This document shows, in pieces, positions 9,399-19,809 of a stretch of 64,000 nucleotides of DNA (position 1 is the first letter of the stretch; the number at the start of each line of letters is the position of its first letter). The notes under the pieces were generated by a model that was not told the DNA's origin, searched no databases, and saw only the letters and a program-made list of their open reading frames with translations. Position numbers and translations under genes: made by a program. Location: positions 1-64,000 of the forward strand of contig CAJNDS010002142.1 in NCBI GenBank assembly GCA_905221605.1, given 5' to 3'. Origin of the DNA: Symbiodinium natans. Lineage: Eukaryota; Sar; Dinophyceae; Suessiales; Symbiodiniaceae.

Positions 9399-10256
9399 GG
9401 GTTTCGGGTTTTGGGTAATTGGGAGTGCTACTTGCATATAAAGTTATAAGAAAGAACATACCAGAACTCTGAACCCCATACCCTAAACCCTAACCCCCCC
9501 CCCCCCCCCCCCCCAAAAAAAAAGAAAAAGAATAATAACAAGAAAAAACGAAAACACAAGGTTGAAGGTTCGGGGTGTGGGGCTGAGGGTTTAGGGTTTT
9601 AGGGTTTTAGGGCCTTCAACTCTGGACCGCTACACCAGGAGGGTCCTTTGGTGCGCGTGGAGGCCTGCGATTGTAAACCCTAAACCCTACACCCTAAACC
9701 CTAAACCCTAAACCCTAAACCCTAAACCCTAAACCCTAAACCCTAAACCCCAAACCCCAAACCCTAAACCCTAAACCCTAAACCCTGAACGGAATACTCC
9801 TGAAAACCTCGTAAGGATAACCCTATTGTTATGATTGAAGGGATGTTCCTTAACTAAGGGGTATAGTGCAGGCCCTGGGAAACCTGAACCCCAAGAGAGC
9901 ACACGCAGGCTCAATCTATTACAGTAGTGCATGAGAAATAATGTATCTTATAAGGAACCGCGTGAACACGTGGAACTATATTTAATGAACGGGGGAAATG
10001 GCCTCTTTCTCATGTAGTGCGTTTGCAGTCCATTAGTACTACTCCAAAGACCCAATGTTCAGTAGGGCTCTAAACCCGAAACCCTAAACCCTAAACCCTA
10101 AACTCCAAAGACCCAAGGTCGGTAGGGCTCTTTTGGGCCAGTTCTGTTTTTCGCTCACTGGTTCGCTCTTTTCATTCACTGGTTTATCTTCAATCTCCGC
10201 TGCCCCCGCGCTCTGTAAGGTTAGGCAACCACAGTAAGAAAAAGTCTCCTCAAGAG

Positions 10257-10352
10257 GTCGGAATAATTACTAATTACTTATTACTCCCTTATGGTTCCTT
10301 TATAAGTATACTAGAATAACCCCCCGAAATCCAGTTCTAAGTATTTAGGGCC
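10257..10352. repeat. Family I element
   Basis: Begins GTCGGAATAATTACTAAT, carries AGAATAACCCCCC and ends CTAAGTATTTAGGGCC. Close relative of the intron element at 31683-31777 and of the inverted copy at 48240-48331. Confidence 0.65.
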
Positions 10353-10390
10353 GCAGAGTATGCTACTTCTGCCTTCGGGTTTCGGGTTTG

Positions 10391-10501
10391 CGTGGAGGTT
10401 CATGGGTAGCTATAGGGGTTATTAGCATGGCCACTATACTTTTTGGCCCTGTTTAGGGTACCTATAACCCAGCTTATAGCTGCCCGTGAACCTCCAAGTA
10501 G
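10391..10501. repeat. Family A element
   Basis: CGTGGAGGTTCATGGGTAGC against GTGAACCTCCAAGTAG. The centre has CTGTTTAGGGTACC, an apparently native single TTTAGGG heptamer. Confidence 0.8.
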
Positions 10502-10554
10502 GACCATCTTAGGGTTTAGGGTTTGGGGTTTAGGGTTTAGGGTTTAGGGTTCAG

Positions 10555-10662
10555 GCTCTCAGACTGAACGTGCGGAAGGTGTTTCAGCCAGCGGCAGCGC
10601 GGGTGATCTCTGCAGCAGCCGTGTCTCCTCCGTGCCGCATCCAAACACTGTCATTGATGCGG
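10555..10662 (+). CDS. Exon-like island
   Basis: TTCAG acceptor and GT donor at 10663. Two frames are open: one contains VRKVFQPAAARVISAAAVS, the other ERAEGVSASGSAGDLCSS. Ser/Ala/Pro-rich neighbours favour the second. TTTAGGG arrays on both sides. Confidence 0.5.
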
Positions 10663-10729
10663 GTCTTAGGGTTTTAGGGTTTAGGGTTTAGGGTTTGGGG
10701 TTTGGGGTTTAGGGTTTAGGGTCAGGGAT

Positions 10730-10841
10730 ACTAGGACCCAGAGTAGGCCCTTGTCCCCTTTGTTTCGGGTTTGGGCTCCCTTACAAGCCCCCTTAAATCC
10801 AAAGGGTACCCTTTTTGTTCCTAGGTTACTCCTGGGACCAG
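10730..10841. repeat. Family E element
   Basis: CTAGGACCCAGAGTAGGCCC on the left, CCTAGGTTACTCCTGGGACC on the right. Internal GGGTACCCTTTTTG. Related copies: 11230-11402, 41790-41906, 42715-42786, 61261-61382, 62793-62860. Confidence 0.7.
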
Positions 10842-11718
10842 GGGTTGGGCCTCGGGAGTTTACCTTTCAGGGGTATGAAGCAGGCTTCGTAGTGGGAGTG
10901 TATAATTAGTTGGGTTGCTTTGTTGAGGATGCGACAAATCTTCATGTAGGGACATGTCGCATGTTTGTCGCCGAGCGACCTGCCAACGTCAAAATAGGGG
11001 ACCCCCTAAAACAACCCCCCCCCCCCCCCCCAAATAGCAGGATTCCCTTATCATGGAAACCTGGAATAAGTGTACCTCCCCCCTCTAATTCCGGAACCCC
11101 CCCCCCCAATACACATGCCCTGATACTTGGAGCTTCATGGGTAGTCCAAAGTAGGGTTACAAGTACCCTAAATTGGGTTATAAGTAGAGTTACCATACAT
11201 AAACCCTAAACCCCAAACCCGAAACCCTAAACCCTAAACCCAGAGTAAACCATCATTCACTTTTTTTGAGGGCTTAGGTTTCCCTTCACTTCTAAGCCAC
11301 CTTTATACCTTTGTATTCCTAGGTTACTCTTGTGGTTCCCATCTTAAGCCCTTTTAACCGAAAAAGGGCACTCTGTTTTTCCTAGGTTGCTCTTGGGTCT
11401 AGTTGCGCTGAGGCTTGGCCCCGGTTCCCCCAATGGTCCCGGAGCACCGCCGGGTGGTGATGAGGCACTGACACCGCCTATGGGGGGTTCCGGTCTACCT
11501 TCCTGGGGTCCTTCTTAAAGGGGAGCCCTACTATTTTGGGGATTCCTGTCATTTGGGGCATGAAAGGGGAATCCTACTGTTTGTGGCCTCTAATTAGGGG
11601 TCCCTGTTTTTCGTAAGTCATCGTTTTTGTAGTCCACCCTTGAGCCTGCCATGCTTGGCGGGTCTCGGGGGCTCTGGCCGAAGCCCGTTTAACAAGGTGG
11701 CTCGGGTTCCGCGTTTTC

Positions 11719-11839
11719 ACTGGGAGGTTCATGGATAGTTAGAGGTAGGGTCAGAAGCATGGCAACAAGACTTCGAACCCCACTTGCCGGGGGTACTCCT
11801 GACCCTGCTTCTAGCAGCCCATGGGCTGCCTCCAAGAAG
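11719..11839. repeat. Family A element
   Basis: CACTGGGAGGTTCATGGATA against CCCATGGGCTGCCTCCAAG. Internal AGGTAGGGTCAGAAGC mirrors GACCCTGCTTCTAG. Confidence 0.65.
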
Positions 11840-12186
11840 GGTTTAGGGCTTCGGCTTTGGGATGTTCCCCCTTTTACTAACAGTCCTCAGTAGGTATGGC
11901 AATAGGGGGTACGAGGGTTTAGGACTCCTAGGCCTTCTAAGGGAAGTTTCGGCCCGTAATATGGTCCCCTACCTCCCTCAGAGGGTTCTGATGTATGGGG
12001 CCTTCATATGTAGAGGGTATATCAGGGGTGTAGAAGGGGTACCCTTTTAAGGGCCCATACTAAGGGACTTCCCCCCCTAAAAACCTTAAACCCTAGGCCC
12101 TAACCCTAAACCCTAAACCCTAAACCCTAAACCCTAAACCCTAAACCCTAAACCCTAAGCCCTAAACCCTAAACCGTGTCGAGCAG

Positions 12187-12267
12187 GGACTCCACGCTGC
12201 TCTCTGCGCGCCTTTCATCGCCCCCGACCTACTTTGGAACTTCCCACATGACCTCACACAACAGCCA
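12187..12267 (+). CDS. Exon between CCCTAAA and GTTTAGGG
   Basis: Acceptor GAGCAG. Frame contains STLLSARLSSPPTYFGTS, Ser/Thr-rich. The donor at 12268 is the GT of GTTTAGGG, so the intron starts with the telomere unit itself. Product not recognised. Confidence 0.55.
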
Positions 12268-12824
12268 GTTTAGGGCTGAGGGTTTAGGGTTTATAGTGTT
12301 TAAGGTTTAGGGTTTAGGGTTTAGGGTTCTCCAAGCCTCGAAGCTCCCTGCATCGCCAGCTCTCGTAAAGGGCGCTCGCCCGCCGCCGAAATCCGGCGGC
12401 GGCCCTGGCGACGCACCGCCGCCAAGCAGCCCACAGCCCGGGGCAGCTCGGCTGGAATTTTTGGGTTTTAGGGTTTCAGGGTTTAGGAATCCTAAACCCC
12501 AAACCCTAAACCCCAAGCCCTAAGCCCTTAACCCTTAACCCTAGAGTAAGTAACCTTCAACCTTTTTTGGGGGTAGTATAATCCCCTTATAGTCCCAAAG
12601 GTGAACCTTTAATTCCCCCAGGTGACTGGACAACTAAGAACCCCAAACCCGAAACTCTAAACCCCAAACCCTAAACCCCAAACCCCAGACCCTAAGCCCC
12701 AAGCCCTAAACCCTAAACCCCCAACCCTAAACCTTTTATTCCCTATAAGCCCTAAACCCTAGCCCTAAACCCCCAAACCCTAAACCTTATATTCCCTGTA
12801 AGCCCAAAACCCCAAAAGCCCCAG
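12268..12824. other. Intron with arrays and GC island
   Basis: TTTAGGG units (12269-12327), a GC-rich island (12330-12455) that is open on the - strand but without splice support, CCCTAAA-like units (12488-12540) and degenerate CCCCAAACC units (12640-12800). Confidence 0.45.
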
Positions 12825-12916
12825 GCAAAGAACCCTGGGCCAGCTCCTCAAGGGAGCACGGAAGCCGCGCCCGCGCCGGAGGAAGCGCCTCCGCCACCCG
12901 CCCGGGGCCCAGGAGG
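12825..12916 (+). CDS. Pro/Ala/Glu-rich exon
   Basis: CCCAG acceptor and a GT donor at 12917 (GTTTTGTTTAGGG). The frame from 12825 reads PGPAPQGSTEAAPAPEEAPP, matching the low-complexity Ala/Pro/Glu style of neighbouring exons. Confidence 0.5.
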
Positions 12917-13723
12917 GTTTTGTTTAGGGTTCAGGGTTTAGGGTTTAGGGTTTAGGGTTTAGGATTTAGGGTTTAGGGTTTAGGGTTTAGGGTTGAAGGT
13001 TTAGGAGTTGAGGGTTTAGGGTTTAGGAGTTTAGGGATGGGTACTAAGCCGTAATTTCGCCCTAACCTCAGCCCATATCAGCCCTAACAGCAACCCTGTA
13101 ATAAACCCACAAAAATCCCCATATTGTAGACCCTACATAAAGGCGAAACCCTGTAAACAGCCCTTCCTTCAAGGGATCACGAGCCGAAATCCCAAAGAAC
13201 CTATGGGGGTTTAGGGTTTGTGCAGAGTTCAGGCTTTAGGGTTTAGGGTTTAGGGAGCCATAACAACCCTTAACTTCTTAGATGGTTCCTAAATCCTAAA
13301 CCCCAAAGCCAAGCACCCCGAAGCGCCATAGATTGAGGGGTATAAGGAGGGACCCCTAGAAGAGACCCTTAATCTCATTCCCCGATATACCCGCAAGGTC
13401 CCTTATAAGGGTCCCCCCATTCGTGCCTTGAAAGTAGAAGGTATAAGTACCCTCAAGGGGGACCTTAATTGGGTTTCGCCTTACTCAATGACTACCTACT
13501 GGGTCAGTAAACCCTAAACCTTTTCCCTAAACCCTAAACCCTAAACCCTAAACCCTAAACCCTAAACCCTAACCCTAAACCCTAAACCCTAAACCCTAAA
13601 CCCTAAACCCTAAACCCTAAACCCTAAACCCTAAACCCTAAACCCTAAACCCTAAACCCTAAACCCTAAACCCTAAACCCTCCCCCGACCTTTGGTCCCT
13701 TGAATATATCTACCCAAAGTTAG
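12917..13723. other. Intron: arrays plus H-type palindrome
   Basis: TTTAGGG array 12923-13033; unique sequence 13040-13250; an H-like element 13325-13445 (TATAAGGAGGGACCCCT against AAGGGTCCCCCC); long CCCTAAA array 13505-13682. Confidence 0.5.
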
Positions 13724-13781
13724 GACCTGGGCGAGCAGCCCAGACCTGCAGGAGGCACGAGAGCGGCTTTCAGGCTTTGGG
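13724..13781 (+). CDS. Short exon
   Basis: GTTAG acceptor, canonical GTAAGC donor at 13782. The peptide in the first frame is DLGEQPRPAGGTRAAFRLWG. CCCTAAA upstream and TTTAGGG from 13796. Confidence 0.45.
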
Positions 13782-14302
13782 GTAAGCAGGGTCATTAGGG
13801 TTTAGGGTTTAGGGTTTGGGGTTTGGGGTTTGGGGTTTGGGGCACCCCCAATTTGGGTGCAGGGTTCCGGGTTTGACCCCAATTTGGGTCCCCTTGAGGG
13901 TACTTGCAACTTTCCTTTGTGTGCCTACTTACTAAGTCACGCGATCCTGCAAGGGGTAGGGCGCAGACTTCAGGTTGATTGTTTGGGGTCTGGGGCTTAG
14001 GTTTCTGCCCGATGAACCCCTTGAAGCAAAAAAAGGCTCCTGAAATTCGTGAGGTTGCAGGGCAGCCTGGTTGGGGTAAATCCAGATTCGGGTTTTGGGT
14101 TTTAGGGGTTTTTGGAATTAGGCTTTAGGGTTTAGAGGTTCTAGGGTTCTAAAGTCTTGGTCCCTTCTTGTTGCATACAGAACGAGCTGCATGCACCACA
14201 GAACAACGAATCAAGGACGATTGATTAGTTAAGGGATGTTGGAGTCTCTGGGCAGCCACAAGCTGCGCGCTCCGCTCCCCTCGCCAGGAGCTGGTAGCGC
14301 AG

Positions 14303-14346
14303 GGGTAGCGCAAGATGCAGCGCCCGTGGAAGAGGCACCAGTCGGG
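14303..14346 (+). CDS. Possible short exon
   Basis: GCGCAG acceptor, GT donor (GTTTAAGG). Codes VAQDAAPVEEAPVG, similar in style to the exon at 14618. The - strand is also open here. Confidence 0.35.
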
Positions 14347-14617
14347 GTTTAAGGCTATATGGGTTAGGAGGGCTTACAAGGCAGACCTTACTGTAAACCT
14401 GAACCACAGCCGCCTTAGATCTGAAAACCCTGAACCCTGAACCCTGAACCCTAAACCCTAAACCCTAGACCCTAAACCCTAAACCCTAAACCCTAAACCC
14501 TAAAACCTAAACCCTAAACCCTAAACCCTAAACCCTAAACCCTAAACCCTAAACCCTAAACCTAAACAAATCCTAACCACCTGGGCCCTAGGCCCCTGAA
14601 GCCCGAATTTGTTGCAG

Positions 14618-14678
14618 GTGCCAGCCTCTGCAGAGGCACCTGCCGCAACAGGCGCTACTACGGCTCTTACCGCGACTG
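14618..14678 (+). CDS. Ala/Thr-rich exon
   Basis: TTGCAG acceptor. Codes VPASAEAPAATGATTALTAT. The donor at 14679 is the GT of GTTTAGGG. A (CCCTAAA)n array lies just upstream at 14420-14568. Confidence 0.6.
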
Positions 14679-14689
14679 GTTTAGGGCTT

Positions 14690-14805
14690 AGGGTTTAGGG
14701 TTTGGGGTTCGGGGTTTGGGGTTTGGGGTTTGGGTTTGGGGTTGGGGGTTTAGGGTTTGGGGTTGGGGGTTTAGGGTTTGGGGTTGGGGGTTTGGGGTTA
14801 AGGCT
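14690..14805. repeat. TTTGGGG / GGGGTTT variant array
   Basis: Begins as TTTAGGG, then changes to TTTGGGGTT and a 20-bp higher-order unit TTTAGGGTTTGGGGTTGGGG repeated about three times. Local amplification of a mutated unit. Confidence 0.8.
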
Positions 14806-15168
14806 TTCAACCCTCATCCCACAACCCTAAACCCTAAACCCTTAAAACCCAAATCCCGAAGCCCCAAATCCTTAAACCCAAACCCAAGCAGCTAAGTCTT
14901 TGTTTATGCTTTGGGTTGAGGGTCGTGTTTTCACGGCCACCAGGGTTTGGGGGTTTAGGTTTTAGGGGGGGAGGTTGTGGCTTAGGGGTGCTTCGGTTTA
15001 GGGTCTAGGGTGTGAATAGGGTGACCAGTAGAGATACCATCCTTATGACCCTGCTTGTACTCAGCCATGAACCCTCGACCCTAATCCTAAACCCTAAACC
15101 CTAAACCCTAAACCCGAAACCCGAAACCCTAAACCCTAATCCTGTTGGTAAAGTACCAGATGCCCCCC

Positions 15169-15234
15169 CCTTGGAGGAGCTTCTTCGCCGGAGCCCGAGC
15201 CGAAGGCGACCGTCGCACAGGCTCGGGTTGCAGG
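15169..15234 (+). CDS. Exon-like island
   Basis: Arg/Ser-rich coding (EELLRRSPSRRRPSHRLGL) between CCCTAAA (15070-15140) and TTTAGGG (15252-15290). GT donor in GGGTTTTCC. The acceptor is unclear. Confidence 0.45.
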
Positions 15235-16356
15235 GTTTTCCGGAATCCTGGGGTTTAGGGTTTAGGGTTTAGGGTTTAGGGTTTTGGGTTTTGGGTTTAG
15301 GTTTACGGGGTTTGGGGCTTAAGGTTTAGGGGCTTGGTAGTTGAATTTCCATACCTAGCAGTTGGTGGGTTCGCGGGGTTCGCTTGTTGACAGTACACCT
15401 CGAAGTGTATGAGGGCGACCCGCCCTATTATTCATTGGTTTCCCTACTACCCCCCTCTAAACAACCCCCCCTAGGTTCCCCCCCCTTAAATAACCTTAAT
15501 TCGGCTCACATATCCTTAAATAAGCTTAATTATGGGGGGAACCCAGAGGGGTAGTATAGAGGAGGGTAGTAGGGGAACCCATGAATTATGGGTTCTTATT
15601 CACTGATGATTTTTAAGCGGTTTCGGGGCAAGTGGGGAGGTTCCAGGGTTCCTGGCTCGCCAGGCGTTGCCGTTTATGGGTTTAGGGTTTAGGGTTTAGG
15701 GTTTATGGATGCCGTTTATAGATTTCATCGGCTCGAGGGGAGATGAATATGGGCTTCTATACAAGGGTTTAGGGCCAAGGTTTAGGGTTGAGGGCTTATA
15801 AGGGTTTAGGGTTTAGGGTACGGTGCCCAATACCCCTGGGCTAGCCAAACCCTCAAACACCAAACCCGCAACCCCTAAAGCCCTAAACCCCTAAACCTTA
15901 CCCCCCCTTTTGGGGTCTCTTTTGCGGCACACTCCCTATACTCGCAGCTGAGGGCACCTAAACACTCCACCCCCTAAACCCCAAACCCTAAACCCAAAAC
16001 CCTGTACCCAACACCCTGAACGGAACACCCTGAACCCAACACCCCAAAACCCTGAACCCGAAACCCGAAGCCGCTCGTTCAAGTTGTGAGCAGGCCAGCC
16101 AGACGCTGCCTGCCCCCGCTGTGGGGTCGGCACGGGTGCGGGTGCGCCTTCACGCAGGCTAGCGGCTTCGGCAGTCTGGGTGTGCTTTTGAGGGTTATGG
16201 GGTGCTTTGGAGGGTTTTGGGAGGGTTGGGGGGGTTTCAGGGGGGCTTGGGGGTGTTTTGAGGGGTTCAAGGCCAAAAAGGGTTGGGGGAGGTGGCTTTT
16301 TGGCGGAACCCTAGACCCTCAACCCTAAACCCTAAAGTCTTGTGTGGTTAAGGGTT
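15235..16356. other. Intron interval
   Basis: TTTAGGG 15252-15290 and 15676-15704, a large palindrome at 15433-15583, degenerate CCCTAAA (15840-15900, 15975-16070) and a G-rich stretch 16190-16290. The 16086-16328 frame is G-rich low complexity and is not accepted as a gene. Confidence 0.45.
15433..15583. repeat. Family J long palindrome
   Basis: GGTTTCCCTACTACCC mirrors GGGTAGTAGGGGAACCC. Further in, CTCTAAACAACC mirrors a diverged GAACCCAGAGGGG, and CCTTAATT mirrors the AATTATGG side. A related palindrome is at 56707-56842. Confidence 0.7.
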
Positions 16357-16473
16357 TACTTGAAGGTTCATGGGTACTGCTAAGTAGGGTTAGAAGCACC
16401 CTACGTAGGTTTATAAGTATCGTTACCATACCTAAAGCCCTCCTTGTAACTACCCAAACGAACCTCTAAGTAG
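16357..16473. repeat. Family A element supplying an acceptor
   Basis: TACTTGAAGGTTCATGGGTA against CGAACCTCTAAGTAG. The final AG is immediately followed by an open exon (16474). The TIR end therefore appears to serve as the 3' splice site. Confidence 0.75.
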
Positions 16474-16684
16474 GGTTTGGCCGCGGTGGTGACAGGGATG
16501 ATTGTAGGGGGCCATTATGCTGAATCATGCTACCGCGGGTGCTTCATGGGGAGCTATATGAGCCTGGCCCTGGGGACCATGGTGACGGCCGACTTCAAGC
16601 GCGGAGACAAGATGTGGTCAGAAGAGAAAGCCTTGACCTTCGGGGGAAGAAGTCGGGCAGTGGGTTTAGAGCATGGGGTTTTAG
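16474..16684 (+). CDS. 211-nt exon, product unknown
   Basis: The longest island of the upstream chain. It starts after the AG of the A element and ends at a canonical GTAAGC donor (16685). The peptide includes GMIVGGHYAESCYRGCFMGS, then YMSLALGTMVTADFKRGDKM. It is unlike the Pro/Ala-rich neighbours and has a moderately hydrophobic first half. Not assigned to a family. Confidence 0.6.
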
Positions 16685-17140
16685 GTAAGCCCTTAAACTG
16701 ACAGGGCCGAATCCAATCTGACGAATCAGAAGCAAAAAGACCCCCACATCAACCCGAAACGCCTAAACACCAAACCCTGAAAACTACCCCCTAACCCGCC
16801 CCTGCTCCAACCCTCAACCCAAAAAACCGACCGCAAATTCCTCAACCGCGTATAGCCCTAACCACCTAAGCCCCGAAGCCCTAAAACCCTACATCCTGAA
16901 GCCCTAACTAATGCCAAACCGTCGTCCTAAAACCCAAAACCCTGACCCCCTAAACAACCTCCTAAATAGCCTTAAAGCCCTAAACCCTGAACCTCTAGAC
17001 CCAGACCCCAAACCCCCCTGAAGCCCTAGACCCTAAACCCTAAACCCTAAACCCTACACCCTAAACCCTAAACCCTAAACCCTAAACCCTAAACCCTAAA
17101 CCCTAAACCCTAAACCCTAAACCCTAAACCCCCTACATCC
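16685..17140. other. Intron
   Basis: Diverged CCCTAAA-like text from 16740 grading into perfect (CCCTAAA)n at 17035-17128, directly before the next exon. No ORF supported. Confidence 0.5.
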
Positions 17141-17212
17141 AAGCTCGAAGGCGGCTCTAAGTCCGCGCCCAGTTCTCCAGCGGCCGTCTCAGACCCACGG
17201 TTCTTACCATGG
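17141..17212 (+). CDS. Ser/Pro-rich exon
   Basis: ATCCAAG-type acceptor region. The frame contains LEGGSKSAPSSPAAVSDPRF. GT donor (GTTTGGG) at 17213, followed by diverged TTTAGGG units. Confidence 0.5.
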
Positions 17213-18037
17213 GTTTGGGATTTAGAGTTTAGGGTTTAGGGTTTGGGGTTTAGGGTTTAGGATTTAGGATTTAGGGTTTAGGGTTTGGGGTTTGGGATTT
17301 AGGGATTAAAGGGTTTTAGGTTTAGGGTTTAGGATCTAGGGTTTAGGGTTTGGCGTTCAGGTGTTTAGGGTCTAGAGTTTTTTTTTTTTTTTTTTGGGGG
17401 GGGGGGGGGGTCTAGGGGTTAGGTGTTTAGGCTTGTAAAGGGCGAGCCCATTCGGGGGTGTAGGGGTTCAGGGTTTAGCAGTGTGTGTTGATTGCTGTTC
17501 GGGTTTTCGTGCGACAAAATTAGGTAGTTCGGTGTTTTTTTTGTGAACAGTCATTCGAAATGTTGCGCACAGAGCCTCATAATTTTGAGGCGTTAGGGCT
17601 TAGGCTTTCGGGGTTTAGGGGCTGTATGGGCGGGAGAACCCTGGGGAATGAGCGTCAGGGTTTAGAGGAAAACCCGAATTTTGGAGCAACAGTCGGCAAA
17701 TTTGCAGTTCAGCGTGTAGGGCATCTAGTAATCTAAGGGAAGATGCAGGGTCCCTGAACATGGTATATAAGAGGGCCCATATTCAGTGACCATGCAACTC
17801 CCCTAAGCCATAAACCCTAAAGCCTATATAGACCCTAAACCCCGAACCCTCAGAAGAAACCCTGGCTTTGGGGACCCTCTTCCCCAAGCGATGAACTCCT
17901 CAAACCACTCGGAGGATTTGGATCTCCCTAAGCCCTAGACCCCCTGAGCCCCTGGACCCATTTAGGGTTTAGGGTTTAGGGTTTAGGGTTTAGGGTTTAG
18001 GGTTTAGGGTTTAGGGTAAACCCTAGACCCTTGAAAG
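17213..18037. other. Intron
   Basis: TTTAGGG variants 17213-17360, a T17/G16 homopolymer junction (17378-17410), unique sequence 17440-17950, and (TTTAGGG)n at 17957-18018. Confidence 0.5.
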
Positions 18038-18119
18038 GCTGCGAAGGCTGACAAGGGTGAGATGGCCGACAGCAAGCCGCGCAAGGCAGAGGCTGTGCCC
18101 GAGGAGCAGGCCGCCTGGG
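18038..18119 (+). CDS. Duplicated Lys/Ala/Glu exon, copy 1
   Basis: GAAAG acceptor. Codes AAKADKGEMADSKPRKAEAV, then PEEQAAW. The donor is the GT of GGGTTTAGGG at 18120. An 85% or better match to 18427-18508 keeps the frame. Confidence 0.6.
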
Positions 18120-18185
18120 GTTTAGGGTTTAGGACTTAGGGTTTAGGATTTAGGGTTTAGGGCTTTGTGTTGAGGGCAGGGAGTT

Positions 18186-18390
18186 GGGGTTTGGGGTTGA
18201 GGGTCTAGGGTAGATAGTTCGGGCCTCATGGGTGCGGATTTGTGGTGTATGATATCATGGGGTTCAGGTAATTTAGCCTTTGGTTTGTTTGGGGGCTCGG
18301 CTTTCTGGGGTTATCTTGTTTCGGGACTGTGGGTTTCGGAGTTTCTGGGCGTCCAGCCTTCCGTGCGAGACTCAGGGTTTAGGCTTTTGA
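18186..18390. repeat. Intron segment duplicated at 19164-19370
   Basis: Shared blocks in order: GAGGGTCTAGGGTA, GGGCCTCATGG, GCCTTTGGTTTGTTT, CTGTGGGTTT and the CCAG/CTTC tail. Together with the duplicated exon this shows a tandem expansion. Confidence 0.75.
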
Positions 18391-18426
18391 GTTTAGAGTC
18401 TAGGGTAAACCCTAAAGCCTTGAAAG

Positions 18427-18508
18427 GCTGCGAAGGCGGACAAGGGTGAGTCGGCCGACAGCAAGCCGTGCAAGGTGGAGGCTGCGCCCGAGGAGCAGGC
18501 TGCCTGGA
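18427..18508 (+). CDS. Duplicated exon, copy 2
   Basis: Codes AAKADKGESADSKPCKVEAA, then PEEQAAW. Its offset from copy 1 is 389 bases. The upstream flank GGGTAAACCCTA is also duplicated. GT donor of AGTTTAGGG at 18509. Confidence 0.6.
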
Positions 18509-19370
18509 GTTTAGGGTTTGTGGTTCAGTGTTTATCTTAGAGGGTTTCGGGTTTAGGTTATAGGGTTTCGGGTTTAGGGTTTAGGGTGTATTAGGGTAGT
18601 TACATGGTCCCTTACCATCGGCCCTTGCAAAGGGACCCCTTACATGTCCCTGTTATACCCTCTACAACCCAAGGGCCCAGACATCAGAACCCATTCGAGG
18701 AGGTAAGCCGTGATAGGGCGTAGGTGCTGTGAAGGTTAGGTTTCGGAACAAGCTCGAAAGCTTGGTGAGGTGCCGAAGACCAGCTTTGGCCCGATTGTGG
18801 ACGGCCATCTAACACTTTTCTCCCACCCCACACCGTCCGAGGCGGCAAAGCCACCCAAACCGATTCCTTTTAGGTTTTAGGCCTAAACTCAAGGCAACAG
18901 TCCACTTCTAAAAACTTGTTCAGTTTCATGGTGTTCGGGGTTGGGTCCGAGAGTGAAAGGAATGGCAGCGGGGTCGGGGGGTCTCCAGGGGGGTCAAGGG
19001 CGGGCGGGCCAGCGGGTCAGGGGGCAGGACTATGATGGGTTTAGGGTCCAGCACCGGGCCCATCCGACCCCGAGCTGTGGGAGGCGGGCGAGCGACCTGG
19101 GTCAGGTCGAAGGGCTTAAGCGCCGCCCCCCAAACGTAGGGGGGCGGCCTAGGCCCTGAGTTTAGGATTGAGGGTCTAGGGTATGTAGTTTGGGCCTCAT
19201 GGTTGCAGAATTTGGGGTTTATGTATGTATCGAGGTTCAGGTCGTTAAGCCTTTGGTTTGTTTAGGGGCTTGTGGTTTTGGGTTTATCGTATGTCGGGGC
19301 TGTGGGTTTTGGAGTTTTTGGGGCTTCCAGGTTTTCGTGCAAGGCTTCAAGGTGTAGGGTTTAGGGTTTA
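18509..19370. other. Intron with a third, exon-less repeat copy
   Basis: Contains a G-type element (18600-18670), unique GC-rich text 18920-19150, then the second intron-segment copy (19164-19370). Where a third exon copy would be expected, there is a TTTAAGGG array. Confidence 0.5.
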
Positions 19371-19530
19371 ATGGTTTAAGGGTTACAGGGTTTAAGGGTT
19401 TCAGGGTTTAAGGGTTTAAGGGTTTAAGGGTTTAAGGGTTTAAGGGTTTTAGGGTTTTAGGGGTTTAAGGGTTTAAGGGTTTAAGGGTTTAAGGGTTTAA
19501 GGGTCTAAGGGTTTAAGGGTTTAAGGGTTG
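19371..19530. repeat. (TTTAAGGG)n octamer array
   Basis: About 18 copies of GGGTTTAA with a few TTTCAGGG and TTTTAGGG units. Another locally homogenised variant of the telomere repeat. Confidence 0.9.
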
Positions 19531-19659
19531 AGTGGTCTAGGAGGAGCGTGGTCCGGGTCTTCGGGATTTAGAAGATGTTCAGGAAAAGGCTGAGTTGCTT
19601 AGGGCCTGGACCCGAGCCCTGACGTGAGATGCAAGTTGCCTTCATACCTTGGGGACGAA

Positions 19660-19800
19660 ATGAACCCCAACATTGGGGTCACATACCCTATATTACTGTA
19701 ATTCCTACTAAGGTATATGGACCATAAACCCTTTATACCCCATGTTACTGTAAGTCCTACGAAGGTAGATGGACCATAAACCCTTCTGGGGTTCATTTAG
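19660..19800. repeat. Palindrome with an internal tandem repeat
   Basis: Ends AATGAACCCCAACATT and TGGGGTTCATTTAG. Inside, a ~58-bp unit (ATTACTGTAATTCCTACTAA ... GGACCATAAACCC) occurs twice. Confidence 0.6.
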
Positions 19801-19809
19801 TCCCCACGG

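Larger units (their letters stand above)
9399..10554. other. Gene-free interval
   Basis: Holds a C run followed by an A-rich stretch (9496-9560), a TTTAGGG to CCCTAAA pair around a short island (9580-9786), CCCTAAA (9673-9786), a family I element (10257-10352) and a family A element (10391-10501). Confidence 0.5.
10663..12186. other. Gene-free interval with several elements
   Basis: Elements E (10730-10841), A fragment (11124-11200), E compound (11230-11402), A (11719-11839), F end (11860-11905) and G/H palindrome (11955-12068). C runs lie at 11013-11031 and 11097-11107. A CCCTAAA array (12104-12175) leads into the next exon. Confidence 0.5.

Noticed and set aside
12307-12516. - strand 69-residue Gly/Pro-rich ORF
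   Set aside because: Includes TTTAGGG-type units at both ends and lies inside a + strand exon chain; the GC island may be an exon but the frame cannot be fixed.
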